DNA of 64,000 nt from Fodinibius sp052060035 (GCF_052060035.1 NZ_JBPOEA010000004.1:124001-188000); one strand, 5' to 3'; positions 52,885 through 62,457 are shown, numbered from the stretch's first letter. Notes: generated by a model not told the origin, from the letters alone. Made by a program: numbers and translations.

Positions 52885-53973
52885 TTGGCCAATAACAACA
52901 AAAATAACGAATCTTCTCTTTCGGTGAATCATGGCGTTGACCAGCAGTCGTCCATTAATCCGGAGAGGCTTAATCGTTTCAAAGGACGCAAATCGCTTTC
53001 ACTGGACGATTATGTAGAAGGAATCAAGAATGGCGACCGTACGATTCTGAGTCAAGCCATTACGCTGATCGAAAGCACCAAAGCCGAGCATCGTGAGTTG
53101 GCCCAAGATATCATCGAAGCCTGCCTACCCGATACGGGTAACTCTATCCGGATTGGCATTACGGGCGTACCCGGCGTGGGGAAAAGCACCTTTATCGAGT
53201 CGCTGGGCAATCATATTATTGAGCAGGGCAACAGTCTGGCCGTATTGGCAGTTGATCCAAGCAGTACCCGTACCAAAGGCAGTATCCTTGGCGACAAAAC
53301 ACGCATGGAAACGCTTGCCAATAATGATCATGCATTTATTCGCCCATCCCCTACGGGTGGTTCACTTGGTGGAGTAGCACGCAAAACACGTGAAACAATC
53401 TACCTCTGTGAAGCCGCCGGCTATGATACCATTTTTATTGAAACCGTGGGCGTGGGACAATCGGAAACGGCCGTACATTCGATGGTAGATTTCTTTCTGC
53501 TGCTTATGCTGGCCGGGGCCGGTGATGAACTGCAAGGAATCAAGCGGGGCATTATGGAGATGGCGGATACCATTGCCATTAACAAAATTGATGAAGCTGC
53601 CGAAAAAGCGGTTAGTCAAGCAGTGCGTGAATACAAAAATGCCCTGCATCTGTATCCGGAGACTAAGTCGGGGTGGAGTCCTAAAGTAACGACCTGTTCA
53701 GCATTGACTGACAAGGGCATAGTCGATATTTGGGAAATTATTCAGGAGTATATGCAGCTTACCCAAGAAAATGGCTACTTTAAAGAAAACAGAAATCGTC
53801 AGGCCAAGCACTGGATGTATGATACGATTACAAATCGGCTTACCGATCACTTTTATGATCATCCTGCGGTAAAGAAACAACAGCAAAAAATTGAACAACA
53901 AGTTTTAAATGGAGAACTCAGCTCGTTTCAAGCTGCTCAACAATTGCTGGAACTCTATTTTGATTCGCTTTAA
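52885..53973 (+). CDS. meaB: Methylmalonyl-CoA mutase-associated GTPase MeaB (ArgK family)
   Basis: The 362-aa protein has the P-loop GVPGVGKST near residue 97, then DPSSTRTKGSILGDKTRM, IETVGVGQSE (switch II), and NKIDEA, the guanine-specificity motif. MeaB/MMAA guards B12 loading and repairs methylmalonyl-CoA mutase. The start is TTG: no ATG exists in frame near the N-terminus, and a GTG 13 codons in is the only alternative. The C-terminal helices (QQKIEQQVLNGELSSFQAA) form the dimer arm. It is the third gene of the mut operon. Confidence 0.93.
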   Translation: MANNNKNNESSLSVNHGVDQQSSINPERLNRFKGRKSLSLDDYVEGIKNGDRTILSQAITLIESTKAEHRELAQDIIEACLPDTGNSIRIGITGVPGVGKSTFIESLGNHIIEQGNSLAVLAVDPSSTRTKGSILGDKTRMETLANNDHAFIRPSPTGGSLGGVARKTRETIYLCEAAGYDTIFIETVGVGQSETAVHSMVDFFLLLMLAGAGDELQGIKRGIMEMADTIAINKIDEAAEKAVSQAVREYKNALHLYPETKSGWSPKVTTCSALTDKGIVDIWEIIQEYMQLTQENGYFKENRNRQAKHWMYDTITNRLTDHFYDHPAVKKQQQKIEQQVLNGELSSFQAAQQLLELYFDSL

Positions 53974-54080
53974 GTAGTAACGAAATCAATATCTACCTGA
54001 CCCTCTTCTTCCGTTCCTCCGCTTGCAAGAAATTCTATTTAAAATCCTGGAGCCCACTTTAAAAGTAACTCCATCGCTAA

Positions 54081-54899
54081 TCAGCTCAGTTTCAGCTCAC
54101 TTTGGGCTGATGAAAAGGCAACATCATCCTCGTCAATATCATGCTCGCCAAGCGCTTCCTGCATCTCACTGCGAAGTTTCTGGATAGTTAACCCACTGGT
54201 AAGCGATCCATTTTTAGCAATCGATATACGACCGCTTTCTTCGGATACGACCACTACAAATACGTTATTTGTCTCAGTAATGCCTACAGCCGCACGGTGA
54301 CGTGTACCAAAAACGGACGATATATTTTGATTTTGGGAGATAGGCAGATAGCAGCTTGCCGCTACAATACGATTATTACGAATAACAATGGCACCGTCAT
54401 GCAGGGGCGTATTTTTGTTGAAAATCGTCTTTAAAAGCTCGCTATTTACTTTTGCATCCAGCTTAACCCCCACGTCAACTAAGTCTTGCAGTGTTGAACT
54501 GCGTGCAAATACAATCAATGCCCCGGTTTTAGTATGCGACATATCACGGACGGCATCTACAACTTCATCGATAATGGTATCCGAATTGGAATGCACGAAA
54601 AAACGGTCGAGATTCGTATTCTGTCCCAGGCTATACAGAAGTTTTCTTATTTCGGGCTGAAAGATGATAAATACTGCTAAAATCCCCACATCCAAAATAG
54701 CACGAAGTATAAAGTTGATGGTGGTGAGCCCTAATGCGCTAACGGCAGCGTTGATAATGATGATAAAGACGAGTCCCACTGCGGCTTGAATGGCAAAGGT
54801 GCCACGAATCCACCGGTACAGGTAAAACAGTACCATAGTGATGATCAGGACTTCGATAAAGTCTCTGATGCCAAATTCAAGGAAGCCAATGGGAATCAA
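54081..54899 (-). CDS. cdaA: Diadenylate cyclase CdaA
   Basis: The 272-aa protein starts with TTG, supported by an SD-like GAGG seven bases upstream. Three membrane segments in the first ~80 residues (FIEVLIITMVLFYLYRW, AAVGLVFIIIINAAV, ILDVGILAVFIIF) precede the DAC domain, with DGA at 168-170 (PLHDGAIVI) and GTRHRAA at 198-204. It makes c-di-AMP from two ATP at the membrane, controlling osmotic balance and potassium uptake. The C-terminal acidic tail (EALGEHDIDEDD) is short. It follows folP on the same strand by 248 bp. Confidence 0.92.
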   Translation of the reverse strand: MIPIGFLEFGIRDFIEVLIITMVLFYLYRWIRGTFAIQAAVGLVFIIIINAAVSALGLTTINFILRAILDVGILAVFIIFQPEIRKLLYSLGQNTNLDRFFVHSNSDTIIDEVVDAVRDMSHTKTGALIVFARSSTLQDLVDVGVKLDAKVNSELLKTIFNKNTPLHDGAIVIRNNRIVAASCYLPISQNQNISSVFGTRHRAAVGITETNNVFVVVVSEESGRISIAKNGSLTSGLTIQKLRSEMQEALGEHDIDEDDVAFSSAQSELKLS

Positions 54900-55147
54900 T
54901 AGTGTACCTCGTTTTTCTGGATGTTATTTAACAGAATATAAGTATTTTTTGCCGAAGTTTTAGGTTGGGATGTGCTTTTGCCTCTTTTTCTGATGGTGAG
55001 GATCTATCAATAAATTCTATCGTTTTGGCAAACAGTATCTGACCCTCTTTTGATTTAAACAAGAATCTACTTCATTGAGTCCCCCTTACTAATTTTTAGG
55101 AGATGAAGCCACTTCCAAAGTGGACGCTATCAACACTTTGAATAACC
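54900..55147. other. Spacer between folP and cdaA
   Basis: 248 bp with no gene. It may hold a promoter for cdaA, since the spacing is too large for simple coupling with folP; the GAGG ribosome-binding site of cdaA is at its end. Confidence 0.35.
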
Positions 55148-56005
55148 TTATCTTACTGATGAAATTGCGTTAAATACCTGCAGGGAATCGTGGGCTTCTT
55201 TAACATCGTGCACGCGAATGATATTGGCTCCATTGATCATGGCGTGATAATGGACCGCGAGAGTGCCTGTAAGGCGGTCATCAACAGGTCGATTACCTAA
55301 AATTTGACCGACCATTGATTTTCGTGAAGCTCCTACTAAAATAGGACACCCCAGATCCTGGAATTCATCAAGATGAGCAATCAGCTTTAGGTTATGGTTC
55401 AGGGTCTTTCCAAAACCAATACCAGGATCGATAATGATATTTTCAAATCCCTTTTTTCTGGCTTGATCTATGCGGGTTTTAAGAAACTGTTTTATATCAC
55501 TAATCACATCATCATAAGCAGGATCTTCCTGCATGTTTTTGGGATCACCCTGCGAATGCATCATCACATAACCGGCGTTATACTGTTTGCATAAACGCAC
55601 AAACCGTGGCTCTTTCTGGAGTCCGCTTATATCATTGACAAAATGCGTCCCGAGCTTGAGAGCTTCTTCTGCTACGTGATATTTAGTAGTATCAATGGAG
55701 AAAAACGTATCGGGAAACTGTGGAATTGCTTTTTCGAGAACCGGGAGTACACGTTCAAGCTCTTCCTGCTCGCTAACGGGATCAGCACCCGGCCGGGTTG
55801 ATTCTCCTCCTATATCAACAATATGCGCTCCCTCCGAAACCATCCCGCCAATGCGCCCCACCGCTGACTCCACCTCGTTATATTCCCCGCCGTCAGAAAA
55901 AGAATCAGGAGTCGTATTCAGGATTCCCATTATTTTGGGAGTAGAGAGATCGAGCTTCTTATCTCGAATGGAAAGGATTTGATTCTTCGGACTATTCTCG
56001 TTCAT
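55148..56005 (-). CDS. folP: Dihydropteroate synthase
   Basis: The start MNENSPKNQILS was chosen, one codon after a TTG. The 285-aa TIM-barrel protein has MGILNTTPDSFSDGGEY (~26-42), DIGGESTRPGA (~62-72), and the pterin-binding residues in IIIDPGIGFGKT and VGASRKSMVG. It condenses pterin pyrophosphate with p-aminobenzoate in folate synthesis and is the sulfonamide target. No folate genes are nearby; it precedes cdaA on the same strand. Confidence 0.93.
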   Translation of the reverse strand: MNENSPKNQILSIRDKKLDLSTPKIMGILNTTPDSFSDGGEYNEVESAVGRIGGMVSEGAHIVDIGGESTRPGADPVSEQEELERVLPVLEKAIPQFPDTFFSIDTTKYHVAEEALKLGTHFVNDISGLQKEPRFVRLCKQYNAGYVMMHSQGDPKNMQEDPAYDDVISDIKQFLKTRIDQARKKGFENIIIDPGIGFGKTLNHNLKLIAHLDEFQDLGCPILVGASRKSMVGQILGNRPVDDRLTGTLAVHYHAMINGANIIRVHDVKEAHDSLQVFNAISSVR

Positions 56006-56085
56006 CAAACTTACAGATCTGATTAGTTGACCGAGTGATTAGGTCATTCACTTAATACCTTCATCACCTAATCACCCAAGATAAA

Positions 56086-56424
56086 TCAGTCCCAGCTTTC
56101 CTTCAGATGCTCGCGCTTATCTTCAACTTCTGCCCACTCGTCGGCATCGGGCAAATCTTCTTTGGTTTGATTGATGATGTGGTCGGCCCATTCTTCAGCC
56201 AACCGCTCGTTAAGATCAATATAATGCTCCCACTCCATTGGCACTTCATCATCAGGATAGATCGCTTCGACGGGACACTCCGCTACACAAGCATCACAAT
56301 CGATACATTCGATCGGATCGATTGTAAGAAAGTTGGGGCCTTCCCGAAAGGCATCAACCGGACATACGGCTGCGCAATTTGTATACTTACAGTTAATGCA
56401 TGGTTCTGTTACTACGTATGCCAT
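56086..56424 (-). CDS. fdxA: 7Fe-type ferredoxin (FdxA-like)
   Basis: The 112-aa protein has two cluster motifs near its N-terminus, CINCKYTNCAAVCP (a 3Fe-4S-type spacing with an extra Cys) and CIDCDACVAECP (4Fe-4S). A C-terminal ~50-residue acidic extension (EEWADHIINQTKEDLPDADEW) is long for the family. FdxA ferredoxins carry electrons to oxidoreductases. It lies 81 bp from the next leftward gene (folP) and has a 660-bp upstream region holding a tandem palindrome array. Confidence 0.9.
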   Translation of the reverse strand: MAYVVTEPCINCKYTNCAAVCPVDAFREGPNFLTIDPIECIDCDACVAECPVEAIYPDDEVPMEWEHYIDLNERLAEEWADHIINQTKEDLPDADEWAEVEDKREHLKESWD

Positions 56425-56615
56425 TGTATAAAAAAATTCTTTGGTATTTATAAAATTGGACTAAATATCTCGGCTTCTGGGGATAGATGCAACGTTTTAT
56501 TGCTTAACTACTAATTTAGAAGCACTCTTAATTTCCTCTTATAACCCTGTATTTCAAATTATCATTCAGGGTACATGTTGCAGCTATTACATTGTTTAAT
56601 GGCCCTTTCTAAATC

Positions 56616-56730
56616 TACATAGTACCTTGTACACCTTCTACATAACACTGTGTAAGGACACTACATAGTATTATGCAGGGACTCTGCATAGTACTTTACA
56701 TACCCTGTGCATAGTACTATGTAACCGTAT
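56616..56730. repeat. Five-copy 23-bp tandem array of degenerate palindromes
   Basis: The words CATAG or CATAA recur at 56618, 56641, 56664, 56687 and 56710, exactly 23 bp apart. Each unit is an imperfect version of TACATAGTACTATGTA plus a 7-nt spacer; units 1, 3, 4 and 5 keep the dyad well, unit 2 reads TACATAACACTGTGTA. The array lies 192-306 bp upstream of the ferredoxin start. It is not CRISPR-like, since repeats are shorter than usual and there are no unique spacers. It may be an iterated binding site for a dimeric regulator. Confidence 0.8.
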
Positions 56731-56878
56731 AAAGTCTCATCTCTTTTGTGAATGTCCATTTTTTGTCAGCAAAAAATGATCGAAAAAACTGTCGGGGAAT
56801 CGTAAATTTGGTTCTTTTTAGAACTTTAAATTAATATCTCGCTCTAAACCGTTTATAGCCCTCACCTTAGCATTTAAT

Positions 56879-56905
56879 TCGTTACGCAGCAGAGCTACGT
56901 AACGA
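56879..56905. repeat. Perfect 8-bp inverted repeat
   Basis: TCGTTACG and CGTAACGA flank an 11-nt loop. There is no T-run after it in either direction, so it is not a clear terminator; it could be a protein-binding site. Confidence 0.4.
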
Positions 56906-57022
56906 GAAATATAAAATTACTTTCAAGCGTTTTCTGACCCCATCTTGTTTTTCCCCTCCCAGCAAGGGAAGAAACCCTTTGATTAAAATTTATAAGCTAC
57001 TTTAGGAAATAAATAGCTTTGA

Positions 57023-57040
57023 ACACCAAAACCTTGGTGT
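57023..57040 (-). terminator. Hairpin after the phosphodiesterase gene, weak terminator
   Basis: A perfect 7-bp stem (ACACCAA / TTGGTGT) with a 4-nt loop is 46 bp past the stop codon. The minus-strand sequence after it (TCAAAGCTATTTATTTCC) is only moderately T-rich. Confidence 0.35.
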
Positions 57041-57085
57041 AGGTGTGGATAAGGCCAGAATCACAGCGATTGTGGTGAGAATTAG

Positions 57086-58312
57086 TTACTTCAGCAATAC
57101 CTTTACGCTATCCAGGGAGCCGTCATTCGGGGCCGGCTTGGTATCCATTAGATCATTAATTAGTTCATAGATGTGTATATTTTGAAAAGCTTCCACCTTC
57201 TCTCCATCCATGAAATCCGGTCCGTGGGCAATAAAGAAAGCTTGCATCGCTTTTTCCATGTTATCATAGCCATGGGTTGCACGAGGGAGTGATTTCTTAA
57301 AATCTTGTTCGAACTGCTCATCCAGAATGGTATATCCCAAATCTGCCACCATAATGATATCTTCTACACGTCTATGATTTTTGAGGTGATAGCGCTCGGG
57401 CAGATCCTTTTTTTTATAAACACGGTAGTTTTCTTCTGCAGATTTAAGTGCTTGGTAAAGCTCTTCCTTTTTACCATCCTCAGGCTGTATGCCGGTCATG
57501 GGACCCCAGTTAATACGTTCCACGTTATCCATGTCAATAATGTTGTCTAAGCGAATCAACTTATTGGCTGACTGATTTACCATGCCATGATCCGAAAGGA
57601 TGATGATATTCGTATTCGTCCAGATATTCGCTGCTTTCATTTCTTCTTTTAGGTAGCCCATAAGCCGGTCGGCTCGTTGTATCGCCTGTCTAACGGAATC
57701 TGAGTCGGTTCCATAACGATGTCCTTTGGTATCTACATCACTGTAATAAAGCGTTGCAAAGTCCACCGCTTTATCCCTTGCTGCTGCCATCCATTTCATT
57801 ACCGTATCGATACGAGCCTTCCCCGGCATACTGCCATCATATATTTTCCAGTGGGTGGGACGCATACCCTGGATATCGGCCTCGGATCCTACCCAGAACA
57901 TTGTGCCGGTTTTTATTCCCTGTTTTTCAAGGGTATTCCAGATGGGTTCCCCGCCATACCATTTGGCATTTTCAACGGCCTCACGATCACGAATGCGATA
58001 CCACTCTTCCCACTTGGGATCGTACATAGTATTATTAACAAAACCGGTATTTTCTGGGTAGAGCCCAGTTGCTATAGAATAGTGATTGGGGAAGGTTTTA
58101 CTGGGGAAAACGGGAATCAATCCTTCCGCTTGTACCCCATTTGCAACAATAGCATCAAAATTTGGGGTGTCAACCTTTTCCAGATAATTGTACTTAAAAC
58201 CGTCAAACGAAATAAGCAGTGTTTTTTGGGGATGTGATTGCTGCTCGCTACGGCAACCTGCAAGACCAACAAAAACTGTCAACAGTAAAATCGTAATTGC
58301 TCTACGTTTCAT
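57086..58312 (-). CDS. ENPP-type phosphodiesterase / nucleotide pyrophosphatase lipoprotein
   Basis: The start MKRRAITILLLTVFVGLAGC was chosen because it gives a lipoprotein signal with the lipobox LAGC. The alkaline-phosphatase-fold domain has the metal and nucleophile residues LISFDGFKYNYL (Asp), FPSKTFPNHYSIATG (nucleophile Thr), YYSDVDTKGHRYG (Asp, His), ILSDHGM (Asp, His) and THGYDN (His), the order of ENPP enzymes. It hydrolyses phosphodiester or pyrophosphate bonds of nucleotides or lysophospholipids. It faces the periplasm or surface. It is 191 bp from the next gene and separated by that gene's terminator. Confidence 0.9.
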   Translation of the reverse strand: MKRRAITILLLTVFVGLAGCRSEQQSHPQKTLLISFDGFKYNYLEKVDTPNFDAIVANGVQAEGLIPVFPSKTFPNHYSIATGLYPENTGFVNNTMYDPKWEEWYRIRDREAVENAKWYGGEPIWNTLEKQGIKTGTMFWVGSEADIQGMRPTHWKIYDGSMPGKARIDTVMKWMAAARDKAVDFATLYYSDVDTKGHRYGTDSDSVRQAIQRADRLMGYLKEEMKAANIWTNTNIIILSDHGMVNQSANKLIRLDNIIDMDNVERINWGPMTGIQPEDGKKEELYQALKSAEENYRVYKKKDLPERYHLKNHRRVEDIIMVADLGYTILDEQFEQDFKKSLPRATHGYDNMEKAMQAFFIAHGPDFMDGEKVEAFQNIHIYELINDLMDTKPAPNDGSLDSVKVLLK

Positions 58313-58430
58313 AAGCAGCGCGAAGTCATTCATTATAATATTGCTTTATAATATTGCTTTCTCGAAAATTATTAAGACGCGAAGATATTACTTTATCAGT
58401 CATATCTCAGCATTCTTTTGTGTAATGATT

Positions 58431-58464
58431 TAAAATAAAAAAGGACAGCCCGAATGGACTGCCC
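58431..58464 (-). terminator. Terminator of the TonB-dependent receptor gene
   Basis: On the minus strand GGGCAGTCC-ATTC-GGGCTGTCC (9-bp stem, two mismatches) is followed by TTTTTTATTTT. It lies 39 bp past the receptor stop codon. Confidence 0.8.
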
Positions 58465-58503
58465 TTAAGAAATTAGTCTTTCTTTAAACCTGAAAACAGG
58501 TGT

Positions 58504-61227
58504 TTAGAATTCATATGACAAGGATACATTCCAAGTTCGTCCAAAACCATACCATACGGAATTTCGCTTATCAATACCATTCCATGTTGGGTCGCCAGAC
58601 TCGGCATGAATATTAGTATTAGATTCCGCAATGTATGTTTTATTAAACAGGTTATTGATATTAACCCGTGCTGAAGCTGACTGTCCAAAGAACTCAAAGC
58701 GATAGGTTGCACCCAAATCAACCAATCCGTAAGCTGGCAGTTTTAAAGCGCCTTCATTATCAGGATTAGTAAATGCATCGTCAGTTATGCTATAATCAGC
58801 ATATAAGTTATCAACATGGCGATAACTGGCATCTACGCTCAAATCACCCAACCTGTAATCAGCCTTAATATTGCCAACAAATTGAGCCGCATCACCTACC
58901 TTTACATCTTTCGTGTAAAGAGTAGCCGTACCTATTTGATTATTGTTGTCATCAAACAGCGTTGCGTTAAAGTTATTAGTATACTTCCAATCGCCTACTG
59001 ATAACATACCTTCCAATGTTAAATTCTCCATTGGTCGAACGGTGGTTTCAAACTCAACACCATTGTGGCGCTGATCAACATCGTCGAATTGAGCAGTTCC
59101 GAAAGTACCCTGATCGTTCGGGAAGCTTGATTCAATGAAACGGTTACCCCAAACTGTGGAGTAGAGGTTTAAACTCACATCAAGCCAATATGATGTATAA
59201 CCGTATCCTAACTCAACAGATGTAATCTGTTCGTTTTGCAGATTTGGATTAATTGCATTAGCGAAATTAGGAAAGACAGCATCAAAAAGTGGTTGTCGAG
59301 AAATAAAACCAGCGTTGGCGAAAACATTATGCCGGTCATTGATATTATAATTTGCACCACCCTTTACGTACCCACCGAGAATGTTCTTTTTCTCAGAAAG
59401 AGAATTATTAGGTTGGTCAAAAAAGTCTTCTCGTTGATAACCTTGATTCGACAAACCACCTTGGATGACAGCTGAAAATTTATCAGTGTTATATTCAACC
59501 ATCCCGTTAACGCCCTGCCAATCAACATAACCTATGTTGTAGTAGTCGATTTTGGGACCAGCAAGACCTGTGTCATTAAATGGAGATGCTTTTATAGTAT
59601 TGTCGGGCTCAATAATTTGCCCCATCGAGTTCGCATTACCCGTAGAAAAATAGCCATCTAACCCCAACATGTCATTCATCGCACGGTAATGATAACCGGT
59701 GTAATCTCGTAAGTCTACGCCTAAAGAGAATGTAAATTTATCCACTTCTGCTTCCAATTTGGAGATCGCTCCATACCAGTTATGGGAGTTCATAGAAGCT
59801 CTCCGTACAAGAACTGCATTATTTACATTATTACTGTTGTAACCGTTAGATCCAATAAGCAGACCATTGTACTCACTTGGTGACCCAGTGTATCCAGATG
59901 TAGTTGAACGATTTACATTAACTACATTATCAAAATTAATGGTTCCATCTGAATTCCGGGAAGCAGCTCCGGCTCCATTCATATCTGTACCCAAATGACC
60001 AGTTAGGTCATTGTTGAAAGGATACAAGTCGATATCACTGTTAAAGTAGTTTTGACCACGTGGACCTGTACCACCACCACGACCGGCAGAACCGTATAGC
60101 GAAGTAGCAAGTGTAACATTCTCACTGATTTCCCAATCCCAGTTCAATGTTCCAAGAGGCTTATTATAGAAGTTACGGCGCATATTGTACTCGTCACCAT
60201 TTAACGTACCACCATTAGTATTCCATCGTGGATCAATTCCTTCATCACCAAAATTTTCAAAATCGCGAATGGATACCCATACATTACGCTGATGGTGCCA
60301 CTGACCTGCTCCGAGAACAGAAAGGTTAAAAGAGTGGCTATCGTTTGGTTCATAACCAATTGCCCCAAAATAAGTCCAGCCTGCACCACTGGTATTATCT
60401 ACATAACCATTTCCTTGCCAGTAACTCAAGAGAAAAGAAGCAGACCAACCGTTCTCACCTAAACCAGTATTGTATGAGGCGGCAGTTTTAGTATAGCCAT
60501 CATTACCTATCATTTGTGAAACAGAACCACCTCTTTCTTTTTCGGCAGTTTTTGTAAAAATCGAAACCGTTCCACCAACAGAAGGTACAGCAAGATTTGA
60601 TGCTCCCAATCCGCGCTGAATTTGAATACCGGATGCAACATCAGTTAAACCCTGCCAGTTAGACCAGTAAACCCAGCCATTTTCCATATCGTTAACAGGC
60701 TGACCATTGATCAGAAACGCGGTATTACTTTGATCAAATCCTCGCAGAGAAATGCGGGAATCTCCGTAACCACCACTTTGCTTCGTTGCGTAAGCTCCGG
60801 GTGTATCATTCATAATTTCCGGGAACTCCTGATTACCAACTTCCTCAGAAATTTCCCTTGGCGTAATAGTAGTTACTGCAACGGGCGTTTCCCGTTCGCG
60901 GGCAATATCAATAGTGCGGCTGGATACCACAATTTCGCCCAAAGCTTTTGCATCCGGCTCAAGGAATATCTCCATACCTTCTTCTGCAGTAACTTCTTTT
61001 TCCTTATAACCCACAAATGATATAACTAAGATATCACCTTCTTCGGCATTAATTGTAAAAGTACCACCAGTCCCTGTAGATGTTCCTGTCTGAGTACCTT
61101 TTATGATAACATTAGCACCTGGTAAAGGTTCATTCGAACCTGCGTCAAATACTGTACCGCTTATTTGCGCTACTGATATCAAAGGAAACATCAATAGAGC
61201 AATAAGTAATAATCCGTATCGTTTCAT
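58504..61227 (-). CDS. TonB-dependent receptor with carboxypeptidase-regulatory-like domain (not SusC)
   Basis: The 907-aa protein has a signal peptide (MKRYGLLLIALLMFPLISVAQ), a CarbopepD_reg domain (GTVFDAGSNEPLPGANVII), a TonB-box region and plug (LGEIVVSSRTIDIARERETP, GAYATKQSGGYGDSRISLRG) and a barrel ending NVSLSYEF with terminal Phe. There is no SusD beside it, so it more likely takes up a metal chelate, cofactor or small peptide than a glycan, though this is not settled. It has its own terminator. It is divergent from a small beta-barrel protein gene. Confidence 0.93.
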   Translation of the reverse strand: MKRYGLLLIALLMFPLISVAQISGTVFDAGSNEPLPGANVIIKGTQTGTSTGTGGTFTINAEEGDILVISFVGYKEKEVTAEEGMEIFLEPDAKALGEIVVSSRTIDIARERETPVAVTTITPREISEEVGNQEFPEIMNDTPGAYATKQSGGYGDSRISLRGFDQSNTAFLINGQPVNDMENGWVYWSNWQGLTDVASGIQIQRGLGASNLAVPSVGGTVSIFTKTAEKERGGSVSQMIGNDGYTKTAASYNTGLGENGWSASFLLSYWQGNGYVDNTSGAGWTYFGAIGYEPNDSHSFNLSVLGAGQWHHQRNVWVSIRDFENFGDEGIDPRWNTNGGTLNGDEYNMRRNFYNKPLGTLNWDWEISENVTLATSLYGSAGRGGGTGPRGQNYFNSDIDLYPFNNDLTGHLGTDMNGAGAASRNSDGTINFDNVVNVNRSTTSGYTGSPSEYNGLLIGSNGYNSNNVNNAVLVRRASMNSHNWYGAISKLEAEVDKFTFSLGVDLRDYTGYHYRAMNDMLGLDGYFSTGNANSMGQIIEPDNTIKASPFNDTGLAGPKIDYYNIGYVDWQGVNGMVEYNTDKFSAVIQGGLSNQGYQREDFFDQPNNSLSEKKNILGGYVKGGANYNINDRHNVFANAGFISRQPLFDAVFPNFANAINPNLQNEQITSVELGYGYTSYWLDVSLNLYSTVWGNRFIESSFPNDQGTFGTAQFDDVDQRHNGVEFETTVRPMENLTLEGMLSVGDWKYTNNFNATLFDDNNNQIGTATLYTKDVKVGDAAQFVGNIKADYRLGDLSVDASYRHVDNLYADYSITDDAFTNPDNEGALKLPAYGLVDLGATYRFEFFGQSASARVNINNLFNKTYIAESNTNIHAESGDPTWNGIDKRNSVWYGFGRTWNVSLSYEF

Positions 61228-61706
61228 AATCGATAGATATGTTCGTTTTGATTAGTGATTAGAGTATGCTTTAAAAGAGCACATTGTTTTGAGCAAATTA
61301 TACATAACAGCCCGTTGAGAACAAGATGATAGTCAACTTATTTGGTAACCCTCAATCGGGGCGCCAATATAAAAAACTTGAATAACTTATTGTACTCTTA
61401 TTCAGCAGGCATAAGTATACAAATCCTAAAATTAGCATAATGTTAATTCTTCTTTTTGGGTTCTGTATTTAAATAGCTTACAACCGGTTTAAAGTATCAT
61501 TGAAATATATTTTAAATATTTTTAATAGTTGTGTTGTGCGTATATTAATACCGACTACGCCTCACGATATACCTTCCCAAAAATATGTAGTATGAAACTG
61601 AGCACATTTCTACTTTAAAAGAAATTTGGTCGGAACTTTCTAACTTCTTTTCCTTTTAATTACCTTAGAAAACATCTTGAATAAACTTCAAATAATTATT
61701 TCATCT
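61228..61706. promoter_or_regulatory. Divergent intergenic region, 479 bp
   Basis: Separates the TonB-dependent receptor (leftward) from the small beta-barrel gene (rightward). AT-rich and without a convincing gene. Promoters in both directions are expected. No box was identified with confidence. Confidence 0.4.
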
Positions 61707-62180
61707 ATGAAAAAGCTACTATCCGTTGCTATATTAGCGGTTTTCCTAACATTCTCATTGCATACAATTGGTAATGCACAGGACGCCAACAAAGATCTTG
61801 GCATTGGCTTCATGATAGGCGAACCTACGGGACTAACTGCTAAATCATGGACCGGTGGCGGTAATGCTATTGACGTGGGGGTTGCATGGTCATTCGGACG
61901 TTATGATGCCATTACCCTGCAAGCAGATTATTTGTGGCATAACTACAGCGTATTTAGCGATGTTGAACAGGGTTCCCTGCCTTTATACTACGGTATTGGT
62001 GGGCGTCTGGTCTTGGGAGATAAAGACTCTTATATCGGTGCCCGTGTACCCATAGGGCTTAACTATCTATTTGAAGATGCTCCGGTAGGACTATTTATTG
62101 AGGCGGCACCTATCCTTAACCTGGCACCGTCAACCGAATTCGATATTGATGGTACGCTGGGTGCTCGATTCTATTTTTAA
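61707..62180 (+). CDS. Small secreted beta-barrel protein, outer-membrane type
   Basis: The start MKKLLSVAILAVFLTFSLH was chosen; an upstream in-frame TTG is less likely. A signal peptide ends near GNAQ. The mature ~135 residues have alternating beta strands (LGIGFMIGEPTGLTAKSW, AITLQADYLWHNYSVF, LPLYYGIGGRLVLG, SYIGARVPIGLNYLF, LGARFYF) and a terminal Phe, the pattern of eight-stranded outer-membrane barrels of the BAPKO_0422/DUF3996 type. Function is unknown. A strong terminator follows directly, so it is a single-gene unit. Confidence 0.8.
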   Translation: MKKLLSVAILAVFLTFSLHTIGNAQDANKDLGIGFMIGEPTGLTAKSWTGGGNAIDVGVAWSFGRYDAITLQADYLWHNYSVFSDVEQGSLPLYYGIGGRLVLGDKDSYIGARVPIGLNYLFEDAPVGLFIEAAPILNLAPSTEFDIDGTLGARFYF

Positions 62181-62204
62181 TACAAATTTTACGGTATAAT
62201 TTTC

Positions 62205-62242
62205 AAAAGGGACATATCCATTACGGATATGTCCCTTTTTTA
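62205..62242 (+). terminator. Strong terminator of the small beta-barrel gene
   Basis: A stem of 11 or more pairs (AAAAGGGACATATCC / GGATATGTCCCTTTT) with a ~5-nt loop is followed by TTTTTT, 25 bp past the stop codon. Confidence 0.9.
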
Positions 62243-62457
62243 ATTTATCTGACTTTTTCACAGTTAGCCAATTAAACTATCTTTTGGCAACCTCTATCCG
62301 GATAGGGTAGAATGATATGACTGGATAAGTAGGGCACAACATGCCGTTATTTTCATTACGTATCCCAGCCGGAGTCCTGCATCCTTAAAACTTATGTGAA
62401 ACAAACTGTAGACAGGAAAAAATCGCAGGCCAAACAACCGAATAAAACCATTGTTAT
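62243..62457. other. Non-coding stretch
   Basis: Nothing recognised between the terminator and the stop of the convergent MBL-fold gene, apart from a short inverted word CTATCCGGATAG near 62298. Confidence 0.4.

Larger units (their letters stand above)
56425..57085. other. 660-bp gene-free stretch upstream of the ferredoxin gene
   Basis: It contains the 23-bp tandem palindrome array (listed separately), a perfect 8-bp inverted repeat TCGTTACG/CGTAACGA at 56879-56905, and a hairpin near the end of the phosphodiesterase gene. No coding frame is convincing. Promoters for fdxA must lie at its left end. Confidence 0.6.

Noticed and set aside
56616..56730. CRISPR array
   Set aside because: Repeats are degenerate 16-bp palindromes with 7-nt spacers and there are no cas genes in the window.
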